Shown piece by piece: positions 9,394-18,402 of a stretch of 64,000 bases of DNA. The position numbers and the translations under genes are program-made. The stretch comes from Candidatus Bathyarchaeia archaeon. GTDB taxonomy: Archaea > Thermoproteota > Bathyarchaeia > Bathyarchaeales > Bathycorpusculaceae. Location: positions 124,001-188,000 of the forward strand of contig JAVZRN010000002.1 of assembly GCA_038880555.1 (NCBI GenBank), given 5' to 3'. The first letter of the stretch is position 1. Each line of letters starts with the position of its first letter. Below the pieces are notes generated by a model. It did not search any database. It was not told the origin of the DNA and was given only the letters and a program-made list of their open reading frames with translations.

Positions 9394-9702
9394 ATGGTTA
9401 GGAAGGCGCGGATACGCCTAACAAGCACAGACTATAAGAAGCTCGAGGAAGTATGCCAAGAGCTTAAGGCGATAGCCGAAAAAACAGGGGTGAAAATGAC
9501 AGGGCCTATTCCGTTGCCTACCAAGAGGCTTAAGGTTCCAGTTTTGAAGTCTCCATGCGGTGAGGGAACAGCTACATGGGACAAGTGGGAACTACGCATC
9601 CATAAACGTCTAGTGGACATTGACGCTGAAGAACGCGCCATGAGGCGGATTATGCGTATCCGCGTCCCAGAAGAAGTACATGTGACAATAGAACTTCTTT
9701 AG
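9394..9702 (+). CDS. rps10: 30S ribosomal protein uS10
   Basis: A 102-residue basic protein. [51 protein letters not shown] and EVHVTIEL are the conserved strands and loop of archaeal uS10. It stands alone rather than next to tuf, which is the more usual archaeal order. The neighbours are a HAD phosphatase and a site-2 protease, neither connected to the ribosome. Confidence 0.96.
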   Translation: MVRKARIRLTSTDYKKLEEVCQELKAIAEKTGVKMTGPIPLPTKRLKVPVLKSPCGEGTATWDKWELRIHKRLVDIDAEERAMRRIMRIRVPEEVHVTIELL

Positions 9703-9740
9703 GCGTTTTCAGCTGGACTACGAGTTTACAGAATTTGGAG

Positions 9741-10556
9741 CTATACTGGTAAAAGTATGAATGATGCCAATGTTAAGACTAAACTTGTGGTGAAGGCTAA
9801 AGCCCAAACAACCTTGTTCCAGAAGAAGACTTTTAGGCCGTCAAGCATTCCGAAGGGGATTAGGTTGATGAAGGCTATCCAGGCATTTATCGCGAAACTC
9901 AGTAGAAACAAATACTCAAAGCTGCCCGCTGGGGCAAAATGCGCAGCGATAAGAAACACCATGGACAATAAGATGTTTGTGAATGGTCCGGCTATTGAGA
10001 TTTTACCAACACTTCTCTTGCTTGTTAACCCCGAAATGACCACTGCTCCCGGTGATATTATTTTGAAGCGTGGCAAAATAATGGATATGGCCGTTAATAC
10101 TAAGCCAAAAAGTATTATTCTGAATTCCGCCCATAAGCCGTTTTTCTGAGCTGTGAACTTGTGGGCTAATTCGTGGATTAGAAAGGAGGCCATTACTATA
10201 ACTCCAAAGGCGAGGAGCATCGGAACCCCTCCGATATTTTTGATTGTTCTGGGCGAAATTCCTAGGGACAGTCCTATGCCAAAAACAACCAGCGCCGCCA
10301 CCGCAAAATGCATGACTTCTTTGGTGCTGAAGTGAATTTTCCTTCTAGTTTCTATTGGGATATATGTGATTGTGTATTCAAGCGGCTTCCATGTTTGGGA
10401 AGCTCTTGTTTGCTCTTCCTTTACTGGTGCCCGTGCCGTTTCGATTCTTGGGCATTCATGGTTTTCTGGTAGACGGTGCTCGGTGCAGAAATACCCTCCA
10501 CAGTAAGGACATTTAAACGGCAGAAAGGTCTCTGTTCCACATTTTTGACACTTCAT
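9741..10556 (-). CDS. AN1-type zinc finger fused to site-2 protease (M50)
   Basis: The first 40 residues are a complete AN1-type zinc finger (KCQKCG, FKCPYCGGYFCTEHRLPENHECP). After a linker come about five membrane helices with the M50 metalloprotease active site: IHELAHKF (HExxH) near residue 140 and NLIPFGMLDG near residue 240, supplying the third metal ligand. Site-2 proteases cut membrane-embedded substrates to release regulators; the cytosolic AN1 finger may recruit substrates or ubiquitin-like partners, which is inference. It is divergent from mre11. Confidence 0.88.
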   Translation of the reverse strand: MKCQKCGTETFLPFKCPYCGGYFCTEHRLPENHECPRIETARAPVKEEQTRASQTWKPLEYTITYIPIETRRKIHFSTKEVMHFAVAALVVFGIGLSLGISPRTIKNIGGVPMLLAFGVIVMASFLIHELAHKFTAQKNGLWAEFRIILFGLVLTAISIILPRFKIISPGAVVISGLTSKRSVGKISIAGPFTNILLSMVFLIAAHFAPAGSFEYLFLLSFAINAWIAFINLIPFGMLDGLKVFFWNKVVWALAFTTSLVLTLASFILLPV

Positions 10557-10673
10557 TTTGAGGCGCCTTTTAACCGCTTAAAATGAGGTTTTGCTCTTTA
10601 TATGTTTCTATGGGCGATGGGTTAAACGTTAATAGGAGTAAACGTCCAGTTAATTTGAAAGGGTGGAGAAAGC

Positions 10674-11879
10674 GTGAAGGCTTTCAGTTTCGTTCATGCC
10701 GCAGACTTGCATTTGGGCTATTCTCAATATGGTTTAGAAGTGAGACGTGAAGACTTTGACAAAGCGTTTAAGGAGCTTGTTGACAAAACCCTTGAGCTAA
10801 AACCGTCATTCCTCATAATTTCTGGAGACCTTTTCCACAATGCCAGACCATCCAACGTAACACTGGAGAATGCCATAAAAAACTTCAGCAGACTCCGCGA
10901 GGCCGGCATTCCAGTGCTGGTTGTTGACGGCTCCCACGACTCTGCGCCAAACGTTGTCACCAGCACAATTCTCAACCCATTGGACAGTGCCGGGCTCATC
11001 TACTATCTGCCAAGACATGAGGGGGCTTGTTGGCGGAAACCGGAATGCTGCTACGTTTACGGAGTGCCCAACTATCGGACTAGGCGTAAAACTGAGGAGA
11101 TGCTTCCAGCTTTTATGGAGCAGAACAAACCAACGCCTGACCCTTCACTGTTCAATATTTTCGTTTTTCACATGGCACTGGATATTCCAGAGGTTAATCC
11201 GCCCTACATAGAGGCTGAAGCCCCAGTTGAGCTTATACCCGAAGGCTTCAATTACTATGCTGCTGGACATGTTCACAGATCCTACATGGGAACGCTAAAA
11301 ACCGGATTACTCGTTTACCCAGGAAGCACAGAGACAATAAACTATGACGAGGCTGGGAACGAGAAAGGCTTCTACTATGTGGAAGTGAACGAGAAAGGAG
11401 AGGTTACTCCACAGTTTATAAAGTTGGAGTCTCCCCGCAAATTTGTTGTTTTAGAGCAAGACTTCACTGGTGTTACTGCGTCGAAAATCACTGAACTCGC
11501 TGTGCAACTCGTGAAGGGCGCCGACGAAGAAGGTGCTGTTTTAATTCCAGTTTTGCGTGGTGTCTTGCCCGTTGAGGCTAGCCGTGCAGAGGTTGATGTC
11601 GCCCAAATTAGGGGCGCGGCTGAAAAGGCTTTGCTTGTCCATCCGGTTATTTTGCTGCGGGAGAGCGAAGTTCCAGAGGCTGTTGTTCGCTCCATATTCG
11701 AAAGCGAAATCAAGGATTTGAAAACGAAAAGCTTCGAATACTTCCTCCAAATCTTCTCTGAACGCTATGGCCCGCAAGAAGCTGAGAAAATTGCCAAGGC
11801 TGCTGTCAACCTAATTGAGCCGCTAACCAAAAAGCAAGACGAAAAGGTTAGGCAGATTCTGGAGGAGCTTCTCCAATGA
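10674..11879 (+). CDS. mre11: DNA double-strand break repair nuclease Mre11
   Basis: Nuclease subunit of the Mre11-Rad50 complex. Phosphodiesterase motifs: HAADLHLG (I), ISGDLFHN (II), DGSHD (III), FHMALD (IV) and AAGHVHRS (V). Motif III has Ser where the family usually has the metal-binding Asn (GNHD). It starts at GTG 10674 with GGGTGG about 10 bp upstream, and overlaps rad50 by ATGA. At 401 residues it has the normal archaeal length, with a C-terminal helical Rad50-binding region (SFEYFLQIFSERYG). Confidence 0.94.
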   Translation: MKAFSFVHAADLHLGYSQYGLEVRREDFDKAFKELVDKTLELKPSFLIISGDLFHNARPSNVTLENAIKNFSRLREAGIPVLVVDGSHDSAPNVVTSTILNPLDSAGLIYYLPRHEGACWRKPECCYVYGVPNYRTRRKTEEMLPAFMEQNKPTPDPSLFNIFVFHMALDIPEVNPPYIEAEAPVELIPEGFNYYAAGHVHRSYMGTLKTGLLVYPGSTETINYDEAGNEKGFYYVEVNEKGEVTPQFIKLESPRKFVVLEQDFTGVTASKITELAVQLVKGADEEGAVLIPVLRGVLPVEASRAEVDVAQIRGAAEKALLVHPVILLRESEVPEAVVRSIFESEIKDLKTKSFEYFLQIFSERYGPQEAEKIAKAAVNLIEPLTKKQDEKVRQILEELLQ

Positions 11880-13963
11880 AAATCGAAGTTGTCCAGTTGG
11901 AGAACATTCGCTCCCACGTGAAGTCCACAGTTCCATTTGCAAGAGGCTTCAACTGTCTTGTTGGCGGTTTGGGTTGCGGAAAATCCAGTATACTTTACGC
12001 CATAGACTTCGCCCTTTTCGGAGACCCCCTTGGAAGGAGTTACGACTATCTATTACGGGATGGTGCTGAAACTGGAAAAGTTGTTGTCCAGTTCACCCAC
12101 AACGGCAAAAGCTACACTATATCGAGGGGTTTAAAGAGGCGTGGGAAGGGCATAAGCCAAGACCTTGACGAGCTTAAACTCTTTGAGGGCGAAACCCTAA
12201 TTGCAAGTGTGAAAAGCGACGCTGTTGCAGAACAATTGAAGGCTATTACGGGATTGGAGAAGGAGCTTTTCCGAGAAATAGTCTGGGTTCGCCAAGAACA
12301 CCTAAAAGAGCTTTTGGACGCCCCGCCGAGAGAGCGGCAAAAACGCCTAGACGAACTCTTCGGTTTGTCAGAATACGAAACAGCATGGAGCAATATGGCT
12401 GGTTACCAGAAAGAATACGAAGGCGAAAAAAGAGCATACGAAAAGGACCCGGACATAGTTGGAATTAAAAAGCTTAATGAGGATTACAACAGCCTAGCCA
12501 GAGACTTCGCCCAGCTAGAGGTTGACATCCAAGAAAATACGAGAAAACTGGGCGAAGCCAAAAAGGCTTTGGAGGAGGCAGACCAGAAACTCAAAAAACT
12601 TGAGGAGCTTAGAACATCCGTAGAGAACCTCAAACGCAGGGAAGCCCAGATACAAGCCAGCCTAGCAAGCCTTGAAGATTCTCTGGCTTCGCTGGCTGAA
12701 AAATTTGAAGGGAAAAAAGCAATAATTGAGAATTTGAAGCAGCGCATCAACGCTATGGAGTCGCAAGCAAACACCTACAAGGAAGCGCTTAAAGCGGTTG
12801 GGGTTCCAGCAGACCAGTCTATCGAAACCTTGAGGCAACACCTTTCAGCCTTCGACGAGCAAATCGCAAGCCTAAAAGCAGAACAAGAAGCTATTCTCAG
12901 AAATCTCCAAGCAGACCAGCGAAGGCTTTCATCGCTTTCAACTGAAAACCGGTGCCCGCTCTGCCTCCAGCCTCTAACTGCCGATTACAAGAACAGCCTA
13001 GTGGAGCGCATCCAAAAGGAAAACAGCGAAAGGCAAATGACCATAAGCCAGCTTCAAGAAGACATCGAGGAACTGCAGCAGATAAGGGAGAAAGCCAGCT
13101 CCGCCATATCCAACCTTCAGGCTTTGCTGCCGAGAATTGAAGACTTGAAAGCCCGCTTAAACGAGGAGTCTAAGGCTTTAGCTGAGCTTTCAACGGAATT
13201 TGAGGAAAAGCAGAAAATGGAAAACACGTTGAGAGTTCAGCTTGAAGGCATAAGGGCGGAAATTGGCAGATTTGACATGTCTCAGCTTGAAACCGCCAGA
13301 AGGCTTAGAGAACAAGCCTTTCAGCAGTATTATAGACTTGAAGCTGACCTGCGAACTAAGGAAAACCGAAAGAAGGACATGATGCAGCGGTTGGATGAAA
13401 TTAAGGAGCGCATAGACCAGGCCCAGAAAAAATTGGAGGAGTTGGAAAAGCTTGACAAGCTTTTGGGCGTTATAAGTAGCATACGTGACGCCTATAGGAG
13501 CATTCAGCCAAAACTGCGAAGCGAATTTGTAAAAGTCTTGAAGAATTTTGTTCAGCAAATCCTAGACAGCCTGGTAGGCGAAGAAGGAGCGCCCATAAAC
13601 ATCACGATAGACGAGACTTATACGCCGTATGTGATAAGCGAGACTGGTGTGGAAAGAGAAGTTTCAAACCTTTCTGGTGGAGAGCGCACCCTAATAGCCT
13701 TCGCATACCGCCTCGGGCTTGGTCAACTAATAATGCAGTCCAGAACCGGTCATGGCTTAAGCCTCCTACTGCTTGACGAACCCACTGAAAGCCTTGGAAG
13801 GGAAGACGGCTCAATAGACCGCTTGGCAGAAGCCATCTCAAGGTTTAAAGCTGTGGAGCAAATAATTGCTGTAACCCACAGCGAGGCTTTCGCCGAGAAA
13901 GCCGAACACGTCATCCGTGTGGAGAAGGAGGCTGGTGAAAGCAAAATCTCAGTTGAAAAGTAG
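11876..13963 (+). CDS. rad50: DNA double-strand break repair ATPase Rad50 (short-coil form)
   Basis: SMC-like ATPase partner of Mre11. The N-terminal half has a Walker A of the form GGLGCGKSS, and IVWVRQEHLKELLDAPP follows, as in Rad50. A coiled coil surrounds the zinc hook C360-P-L-C363. The C-terminal half has the signature NLSGGERT and Walker B LLLLDEPTESLG. At 695 residues it is shorter than many archaeal Rad50 proteins of about 880, because each coiled-coil arm is only about 180-200 residues. Confidence 0.95.
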   Translation: MKIEVVQLENIRSHVKSTVPFARGFNCLVGGLGCGKSSILYAIDFALFGDPLGRSYDYLLRDGAETGKVVVQFTHNGKSYTISRGLKRRGKGISQDLDELKLFEGETLIASVKSDAVAEQLKAITGLEKELFREIVWVRQEHLKELLDAPPRERQKRLDELFGLSEYETAWSNMAGYQKEYEGEKRAYEKDPDIVGIKKLNEDYNSLARDFAQLEVDIQENTRKLGEAKKALEEADQKLKKLEELRTSVENLKRREAQIQASLASLEDSLASLAEKFEGKKAIIENLKQRINAMESQANTYKEALKAVGVPADQSIETLRQHLSAFDEQIASLKAEQEAILRNLQADQRRLSSLSTENRCPLCLQPLTADYKNSLVERIQKENSERQMTISQLQEDIEELQQIREKASSAISNLQALLPRIEDLKARLNEESKALAELSTEFEEKQKMENTLRVQLEGIRAEIGRFDMSQLETARRLREQAFQQYYRLEADLRTKENRKKDMMQRLDEIKERIDQAQKKLEELEKLDKLLGVISSIRDAYRSIQPKLRSEFVKVLKNFVQQILDSLVGEEGAPINITIDETYTPYVISETGVEREVSNLSGGERTLIAFAYRLGLGQLIMQSRTGHGLSLLLLDEPTESLGREDGSIDRLAEAISRFKAVEQIIAVTHSEAFAEKAEHVIRVEKEAGESKISVEK

Positions 13964-13969
13964 CCAAGG

Positions 13970-14899
13970 CTAGCCTTCTTCAACAACCATATTTTCTAAA
14001 ACGCCTATCCTCTCAATCTCTACCATCACAGTGCTTCCGGGTTTCAGAAATTTTGGTTCCGGCTTTATGGCGAAGCCAACACCGGCGGGTGTCCCTGTGG
14101 CAATTATGTCGCATGGCTCCAAGGTCATGACTCTGCTTAGGTGGTGAACTATCTCGTAAACGTTGAAAACCATGTTTCTCGTTGTTGAGTCTAGGCAGAG
14201 TTCTCCGTCAACCCATGTTCTAATGCGGAGATTGGATGTGTCACGCATTTGGTTTTCCGTTGTTATGCATGGTCCGATAGGCGCGAAGGTGTCGAAGCTT
14301 TTGCCCCTTGTCCACTGCCTATCTTTGAACTGGATGTCCCTTGCTGAAACGTCGTTTAAAATTGTGTATCCAAAAATGTGCTTTCGCGCCTCTGAAACTG
14401 GAATGTTTTTACCTTTTCGCCCTATCACTATGGCTAGTTCCGCTTCGTAGTCAAGTTCTTTGACAAATTTTGGCTTAACAATATTTTCTTTTGGTCCAAT
14501 TATTGTTGTGTGGGGCTTAAGAAAGATTATTGGCTCGTCTGGTATTCGAGCATTTTGTTCTGCGGCATGGTCTCTATAGTTTAGCCCTAAGCAGATGATT
14601 TTTGGCGGGTGGGCTATGGGTGCCAGAAGCCTTATCCTACTAACAGGCACCAAGTTTTTCTCAATGGCGCGTTTTGAGGCTTCTCTAAGGAGCTTTTCTG
14701 CAGTTTTAATGGCCCTTTCTCCCACCGTCACGAAGGCTTCCATTCTATTTGGAAGTCGTCTATGCATGGTTTTGGCGAGGCTTGGCAAGTAGACCACGGT
14801 TTTTTCATCGCTGGATAAAACACCGTAACTTTCCCTTTCTCCGTCAAAGTAGCGGACGAGCTTCATTATCAACCCTCTTTCAGCTTGGGATAATGACAT
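13970..14899 (-). CDS. Fumarylacetoacetate hydrolase family protein
   Basis: A 309-residue enzyme with an N-terminal region of about 70 residues and a C-terminal FAH catalytic domain: KIICLGLNYRDHAAE, PIIFLKPHTTI, DYEAELAIVIG (metal-binding Glu residues), GYTILNDVSARDIQ and TGTPAGVGF. Family members cleave or decarboxylate 2-oxo or acylpyruvate compounds with Mg2+. The substrate cannot be assigned from sequence, and the neighbours (rad50, DMT transporter) give no pathway. Confidence 0.88.
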   Translation of the reverse strand: MSLSQAERGLIMKLVRYFDGERESYGVLSSDEKTVVYLPSLAKTMHRRLPNRMEAFVTVGERAIKTAEKLLREASKRAIEKNLVPVSRIRLLAPIAHPPKIICLGLNYRDHAAEQNARIPDEPIIFLKPHTTIIGPKENIVKPKFVKELDYEAELAIVIGRKGKNIPVSEARKHIFGYTILNDVSARDIQFKDRQWTRGKSFDTFAPIGPCITTENQMRDTSNLRIRTWVDGELCLDSTTRNMVFNVYEIVHHLSRVMTLEPCDIIATGTPAGVGFAIKPEPKFLKPGSTVMVEIERIGVLENMVVEEG

Positions 14900-14948
14900 T
14901 CATTTACTGAAACTTCACTTATTCTCTCCCTTTTTGTGGAGGCGAAAA

Positions 14949-14960
14949 TGTATAAATGTG
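14949..14960 (+). promoter_or_regulatory. TATA box of DMT transporter gene
   Basis: TGTATAAATGTG is centred about 28 bp upstream of ATG 14982, so the transcript is probably leaderless; no ribosome-binding site is visible before the ATG. Confidence 0.5.
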
Positions 14961-14981
14961 ATTTGAAGAAGAGCATACATC

Positions 14982-15884
14982 ATGCATGTTAAAACAAGAA
15001 AACTAGCCATCATAGAGGGCGTAACCGCCGGCACCCTCTTTGGAACTTCAGCCATCTTTATAAGATATCTTCAAAATTTTGATGCTTTTTCCATAGCCTT
15101 CTGGCGCTTAACCATCGCTGGCATCGTGCTGGCTGTGATGCTTTTTGGGATTAAAAGAGTTTTCAGCTTTAACCTTATAAAAAAGAATTTGAGAAATCTT
15201 TTCATCCTCAGCTTCTTTCTAGGCTTACACTTCATATTTTTCATATCAGCTGTGAAGGATACGACTATCTTAAACGCGACGGTTCTGGTCAACACAACTC
15301 CAATTTTCTCCCTGTTTCTCTCAAGTTTCCTCTATAAAGTTAAGCCTTCAAGCCTTGCTGTTTTGGGCATAACATTAGCCTTTATCGGTGTGGGCATTAT
15401 TGCCCACGCTGAAACTCAAACGACTGGCGCTTCGTTGGATAGCTTTTCTCCCAGACTAAAGGGGGATTTAGAAGCCACATTAGCCGCTGTGCTTGAAGCC
15501 TTGTTCCTCACCTACGGAAGGAAGATAAGGAGTCAAATGGACACAATCTCCACAATGCTTCCCATATATTTCCTAGCAGCGATGATGGTGGGCGTCTTAG
15601 GATTGGCTTTTGTAAACAAAACTTTAGAATTGCCAACAACTATGGAAAGCCTTCTCCCACTGATAGGGTTGGGCGTTTTGCCAACGGCAGTGGCCCGCAC
15701 CTTGGCATTTTCTTCTCTGTCAAACCTGAAATCTTTTGAAACTGCAACTATGGCTTTACTTGAGCCATTAGGGGCAACAGTCCTAGGCATAGTGCTTTTC
15801 GGCGAATTGCCCATCCCAATTTTTATGGTAGGAACCGCATTAATATTAGCTGGAATAGTGTTCGTTTCTAGAGGGGAAAGCTGA
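14982..15884 (+). CDS. EamA-family (DMT) transporter
   Basis: A 300-residue integral membrane protein with two EamA repeats of five predicted helices each: repeat one starts GTLFGTSAIFIRYLQ and FSIAFWRL, repeat two ATLAAVLEALFLTYGRK. PTAVARTLAFSSL and ATMALLEPLGATVLG are typical of the second repeat. It should export or import a small metabolite, such as an amino acid or drug; the substrate is unknown. It appears monocistronic. Confidence 0.9.
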   Translation: MHVKTRKLAIIEGVTAGTLFGTSAIFIRYLQNFDAFSIAFWRLTIAGIVLAVMLFGIKRVFSFNLIKKNLRNLFILSFFLGLHFIFFISAVKDTTILNATVLVNTTPIFSLFLSSFLYKVKPSSLAVLGITLAFIGVGIIAHAETQTTGASLDSFSPRLKGDLEATLAAVLEALFLTYGRKIRSQMDTISTMLPIYFLAAMMVGVLGLAFVNKTLELPTTMESLLPLIGLGVLPTAVARTLAFSSLSNLKSFETATMALLEPLGATVLGIVLFGELPIPIFMVGTALILAGIVFVSRGES

Positions 15885-15946
15885 AAGCTTTTACGAAACA
15901 GATAAAAAGCTTCATAATATATTGTGCAGAAAGCGAGCTGAAATCT

Positions 15947-16342
15947 ATGGCGTCTAACGACAAAATATTGAAGGCTTTGGAATCCGCGACCAACTACTTG
16001 GAAAAATCGATTTCAGCATTGAGCTGCAGGGATGAAAACTCCTTTAAAGAACATTTTTGGCACGTGGCTGCCGAGCTAGAATACGCCATTTTCATGTTTT
16101 CCCTAACTTTTCAAGAAGAAAATGCTGACAAATCCAAATGGAAGCCAAACCCAGACATAAAAAAGGATGATATCCACAACGTTTTGGCCGAGGTTCACAG
16201 TTTGTTAGGTAATGCTAAAAGGCTTTTGCTAAGCGGCAAGGTTTTAGATGCGTATAAAGACGTTTATGTGGCGAGGCACTGCGTTTTCGTTATTGAAGAG
16301 AATCTTGCAAAGAAAAAGCGTGAACGCTTCAAAGCGAAGTAG
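15947..16342 (+). CDS. Hypothetical helical protein, 131 aa
   Basis: Not recognised with certainty. The sequence predicts four to five amphipathic helices with basic ends, no signal peptide and no membrane segment (for example ILKALESATNYLEKSISAL and DIHNVLAEVHSLLGNAKRLL). The arrangement is reminiscent of four-helix-bundle HEPN-like proteins, but no RxxxxH catalytic motif is clear. A TATA-like ATAATATA lies about 30 bp upstream. It is convergent with the eL22-like gene, with only 1 bp between the stops. Confidence 0.6.
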   Translation: MASNDKILKALESATNYLEKSISALSCRDENSFKEHFWHVAAELEYAIFMFSLTFQEENADKSKWKPNPDIKKDDIHNVLAEVHSLLGNAKRLLLSGKVLDAYKDVYVARHCVFVIEENLAKKKRERFKAK

Positions 16343-16343
16343 G

Positions 16344-16622
16344 CTACTCTTCTGGCAGCTTTCGCCCCTTAACCTTTAAGGCGCCTTCTTCCCAGCTTAT
16401 AACCCTATAATAGTCTTTGAGCTCGTTCTTGTGCAGAAACTTTTTCAGGAGCACCCTCAAATACTGTTTTGAAAGGTTTTTCTCTTCGCCTCTTACAACG
16501 ATTTCGTTTGTTAGGGTTTTCACTTCAACGTTTGTCTTTTCCTTCAAGAATTCTGCAAGCTCCTTTACAACATCCCCGCCTTCAGCCTTAAGTTCTGATA
16601 TGTCAACTTTTATTTCAACCAT
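16344..16622 (-). CDS. Ribosomal protein eL22-like
   Basis: A 92-residue basic protein. The segment SKQYLRVLLKKFLHKNELKD followed by YYRVIS aligns well by eye with eukaryotic RPL22 (KRYLKYLTKKYLKKNNLRD then WLRVVA). The preceding VEVKTLTNEIVVRGE strand fits too. eL22 occurs only in some archaeal lineages, so it is useful for placement. It lies 22 bp after the DUF47 gene on the same strand. Confidence 0.7.
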   Translation of the reverse strand: MVEIKVDISELKAEGGDVVKELAEFLKEKTNVEVKTLTNEIVVRGEEKNLSKQYLRVLLKKFLHKNELKDYYRVISWEEGALKVKGRKLPEE

Positions 16623-16644
16623 CTCGTCTCCACCTCCATCCAGC

Positions 16645-17304
16645 CTACTTTCTAACCATTATAACCCTTACTTGGTCGCATGCATCCTCACACGCGTCTG
16701 CAATCATCTCTAAGGCTTCAAAAAGCTGACCAATTAGGACGGCAACCCCAGCCCTTTGCAAGTTCTCCTTTCCCAATAGTATCCTCGCCTCCTCGTGTAA
16801 GTCGTCAACCTTTTCTTCCTCCCTTTCCACAGCGTCTGCCGCCTGAAGAGCTTCTTCCGGCTTCGTTAATATTTTGTTTATGCACTTTTGAAGCAGTATG
16901 GCACATTCTTTTACGCCCTTTGCCATTTCCACAAACCCTTTCTTGATGGAGGCAGGCACATGCTCCATAGGCGTAGCCATTAAAACCCTTGTTGATTCTC
17001 TGCTCCAGTCTGCAACCATGTCCACCCTTTTAACAAGATGCATTATGTCTTCTCTCGCTGTTGGAGGAAGCTCTCCCTTCGAGACTTCATCCATGACTTT
17101 CCGGCGTAGGCTATCCGCATCTCTCTCGCCGCTGGCAATTCTTTCCACACAGTTTCGCAACTCTTTTGAGTCTCCGTTCACCGCTGCCTTAACGGCTTTT
17201 TCTAAATCCTCAACTATACTTGTTGTTATGGCTAGGTGCTGCTGTATCATTGTTAGAGCTTTTGTCTCCCTACGCTTTTCAAACCATTTTATTAGTTCAC
17301 TCAA
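16645..17304 (-). CDS. DUF47 family protein (PhoU-like)
   Basis: A 219-residue all-helical protein with two similar three-helix bundles. The repeated acidic metal-binding motif is seen in ASGERDADSLRRKV and AVEREEEKVDDLHEEA. DUF47 proteins resemble PhoU and often accompany phosphate or other inorganic-ion transporters. Its start overlaps the end of the upstream ABC ATPase gene by 8 bp, so it is probably translated with it and may tune that transporter; this is inference. Confidence 0.88.
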   Translation of the reverse strand: MSELIKWFEKRRETKALTMIQQHLAITTSIVEDLEKAVKAAVNGDSKELRNCVERIASGERDADSLRRKVMDEVSKGELPPTAREDIMHLVKRVDMVADWSRESTRVLMATPMEHVPASIKKGFVEMAKGVKECAILLQKCINKILTKPEEALQAADAVEREEEKVDDLHEEARILLGKENLQRAGVAVLIGQLFEALEMIADACEDACDQVRVIMVRK

Positions 17305-18400
17305 CAGCCAACTCCTCCCTCAAGCCCAGCTCCGGATAAGCGAACAAGTGGGCGTTTTCTGGTTGGAAACTTAAGGTAACTTTCTCCCCTATATTAAACC
17401 ATTCACAAGCCATTGAGGGGGTAACAACAACCACCAAATCCTGATTTTCAAGCCTAACCTCATACCTTACATTTGTTCCTTCAAAGGCTAACCTTTCAAC
17501 CACGCCTAACATGGCGTTTTCATCAGTGCCTTTCCCCCTCTTTATGGTGAAAGTTTCAGGTCTGATAGCCAAGACCACCCTTTCGCCTTTACTTATGCCT
17601 TTATTGACTGCTTGGACTTTTAAGCCACCACGAAGCTCAATAACAGCCATCCGCCCCCTAGTTTCAGCTATGAAGCCTTCCAAAAAGTTTGAGCCTCCAA
17701 TAAAGTTCGCCACAAAAATGCTCTGCGGATTCATGTAAAGCTCCTGCGGCGTCCCCACCTGTAGGACCTTTCCCTTCTTCATAACAGCTATCCTGTCCGA
17801 TATTGCCATAGCCTCTGACTGGTCGTGAGTCACATGGATGGCGGTTAACTCCAAATCCTTAGTCATGCGCCTAATCTCATACCTAAGCTCGTTTCTAACC
17901 TTAGCGTCCAAATGCCCCAAAGGCTCATCTAAGAGCAACAGTTTTGCACCAGCGGCGAGTGCCCTCGCAACAGCTATTCTCTGCATCATCCCACCACTCA
18001 ACTCGCTTGGAAAAGCATCTAAACGCTCGTGAAGCCTAACCATCTCCAAAACTTCATGCCCTATCCTTTCGGCCTTCTGCATGTCAAAGCCCTTAACCCT
18101 TGGACCATAAGTCACGTTTTCCCAAGCATTCATGTGCGGGAAAAGCGCAAAAGTCTGAAAGACAAAGCCCACATCACGGTCTTCGGGTGGAACATTATTC
18201 ACAAGCCTATTGCCAATGTATATTTCGCCTTCGTCAGGCTCTATCAATCCAGCAATAAGCCTAAGCAAAGTTGTTTTTCCACATCCGCTCGGTCCAAGAA
18301 TTGAGAAATACTCCTTATCCTTTATGTGGAGGCTAACGTTGTCAACAGCCACAATTTTTCCAAACTTTTTCGTAACATTAACTAAGCGCACATCTGGCAT
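17297..18400 (-). CDS. ABC transporter ATP-binding protein (CysA/FbpC/PotA type)
   Basis: A 367-residue ATPase with Walker A GPSGCGKTT, Q-loop in FVFQTFALFPH, signature LSGGMMQR, Walker B LLLLDEPLGHLDA and switch HVTHDQSEA. About 130 C-terminal residues form a TOBE-type regulatory domain, as in sulfate, molybdate/tungstate, iron or spermidine importers. It follows the permease gene after 2 bp and precedes DUF47. The imported substrate is not identifiable, and no binding-protein gene is adjacent. Confidence 0.93.
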   Translation of the reverse strand: MPDVRLVNVTKKFGKIVAVDNVSLHIKDKEYFSILGPSGCGKTTLLRLIAGLIEPDEGEIYIGNRLVNNVPPEDRDVGFVFQTFALFPHMNAWENVTYGPRVKGFDMQKAERIGHEVLEMVRLHERLDAFPSELSGGMMQRIAVARALAAGAKLLLLDEPLGHLDAKVRNELRYEIRRMTKDLELTAIHVTHDQSEAMAISDRIAVMKKGKVLQVGTPQELYMNPQSIFVANFIGGSNFLEGFIAETRGRMAVIELRGGLKVQAVNKGISKGERVVLAIRPETFTIKRGKGTDENAMLGVVERLAFEGTNVRYEVRLENQDLVVVVTPSMACEWFNIGEKVTLSFQPENAHLFAYPELGLREELAVE

Positions 18401-18402
18401 GC

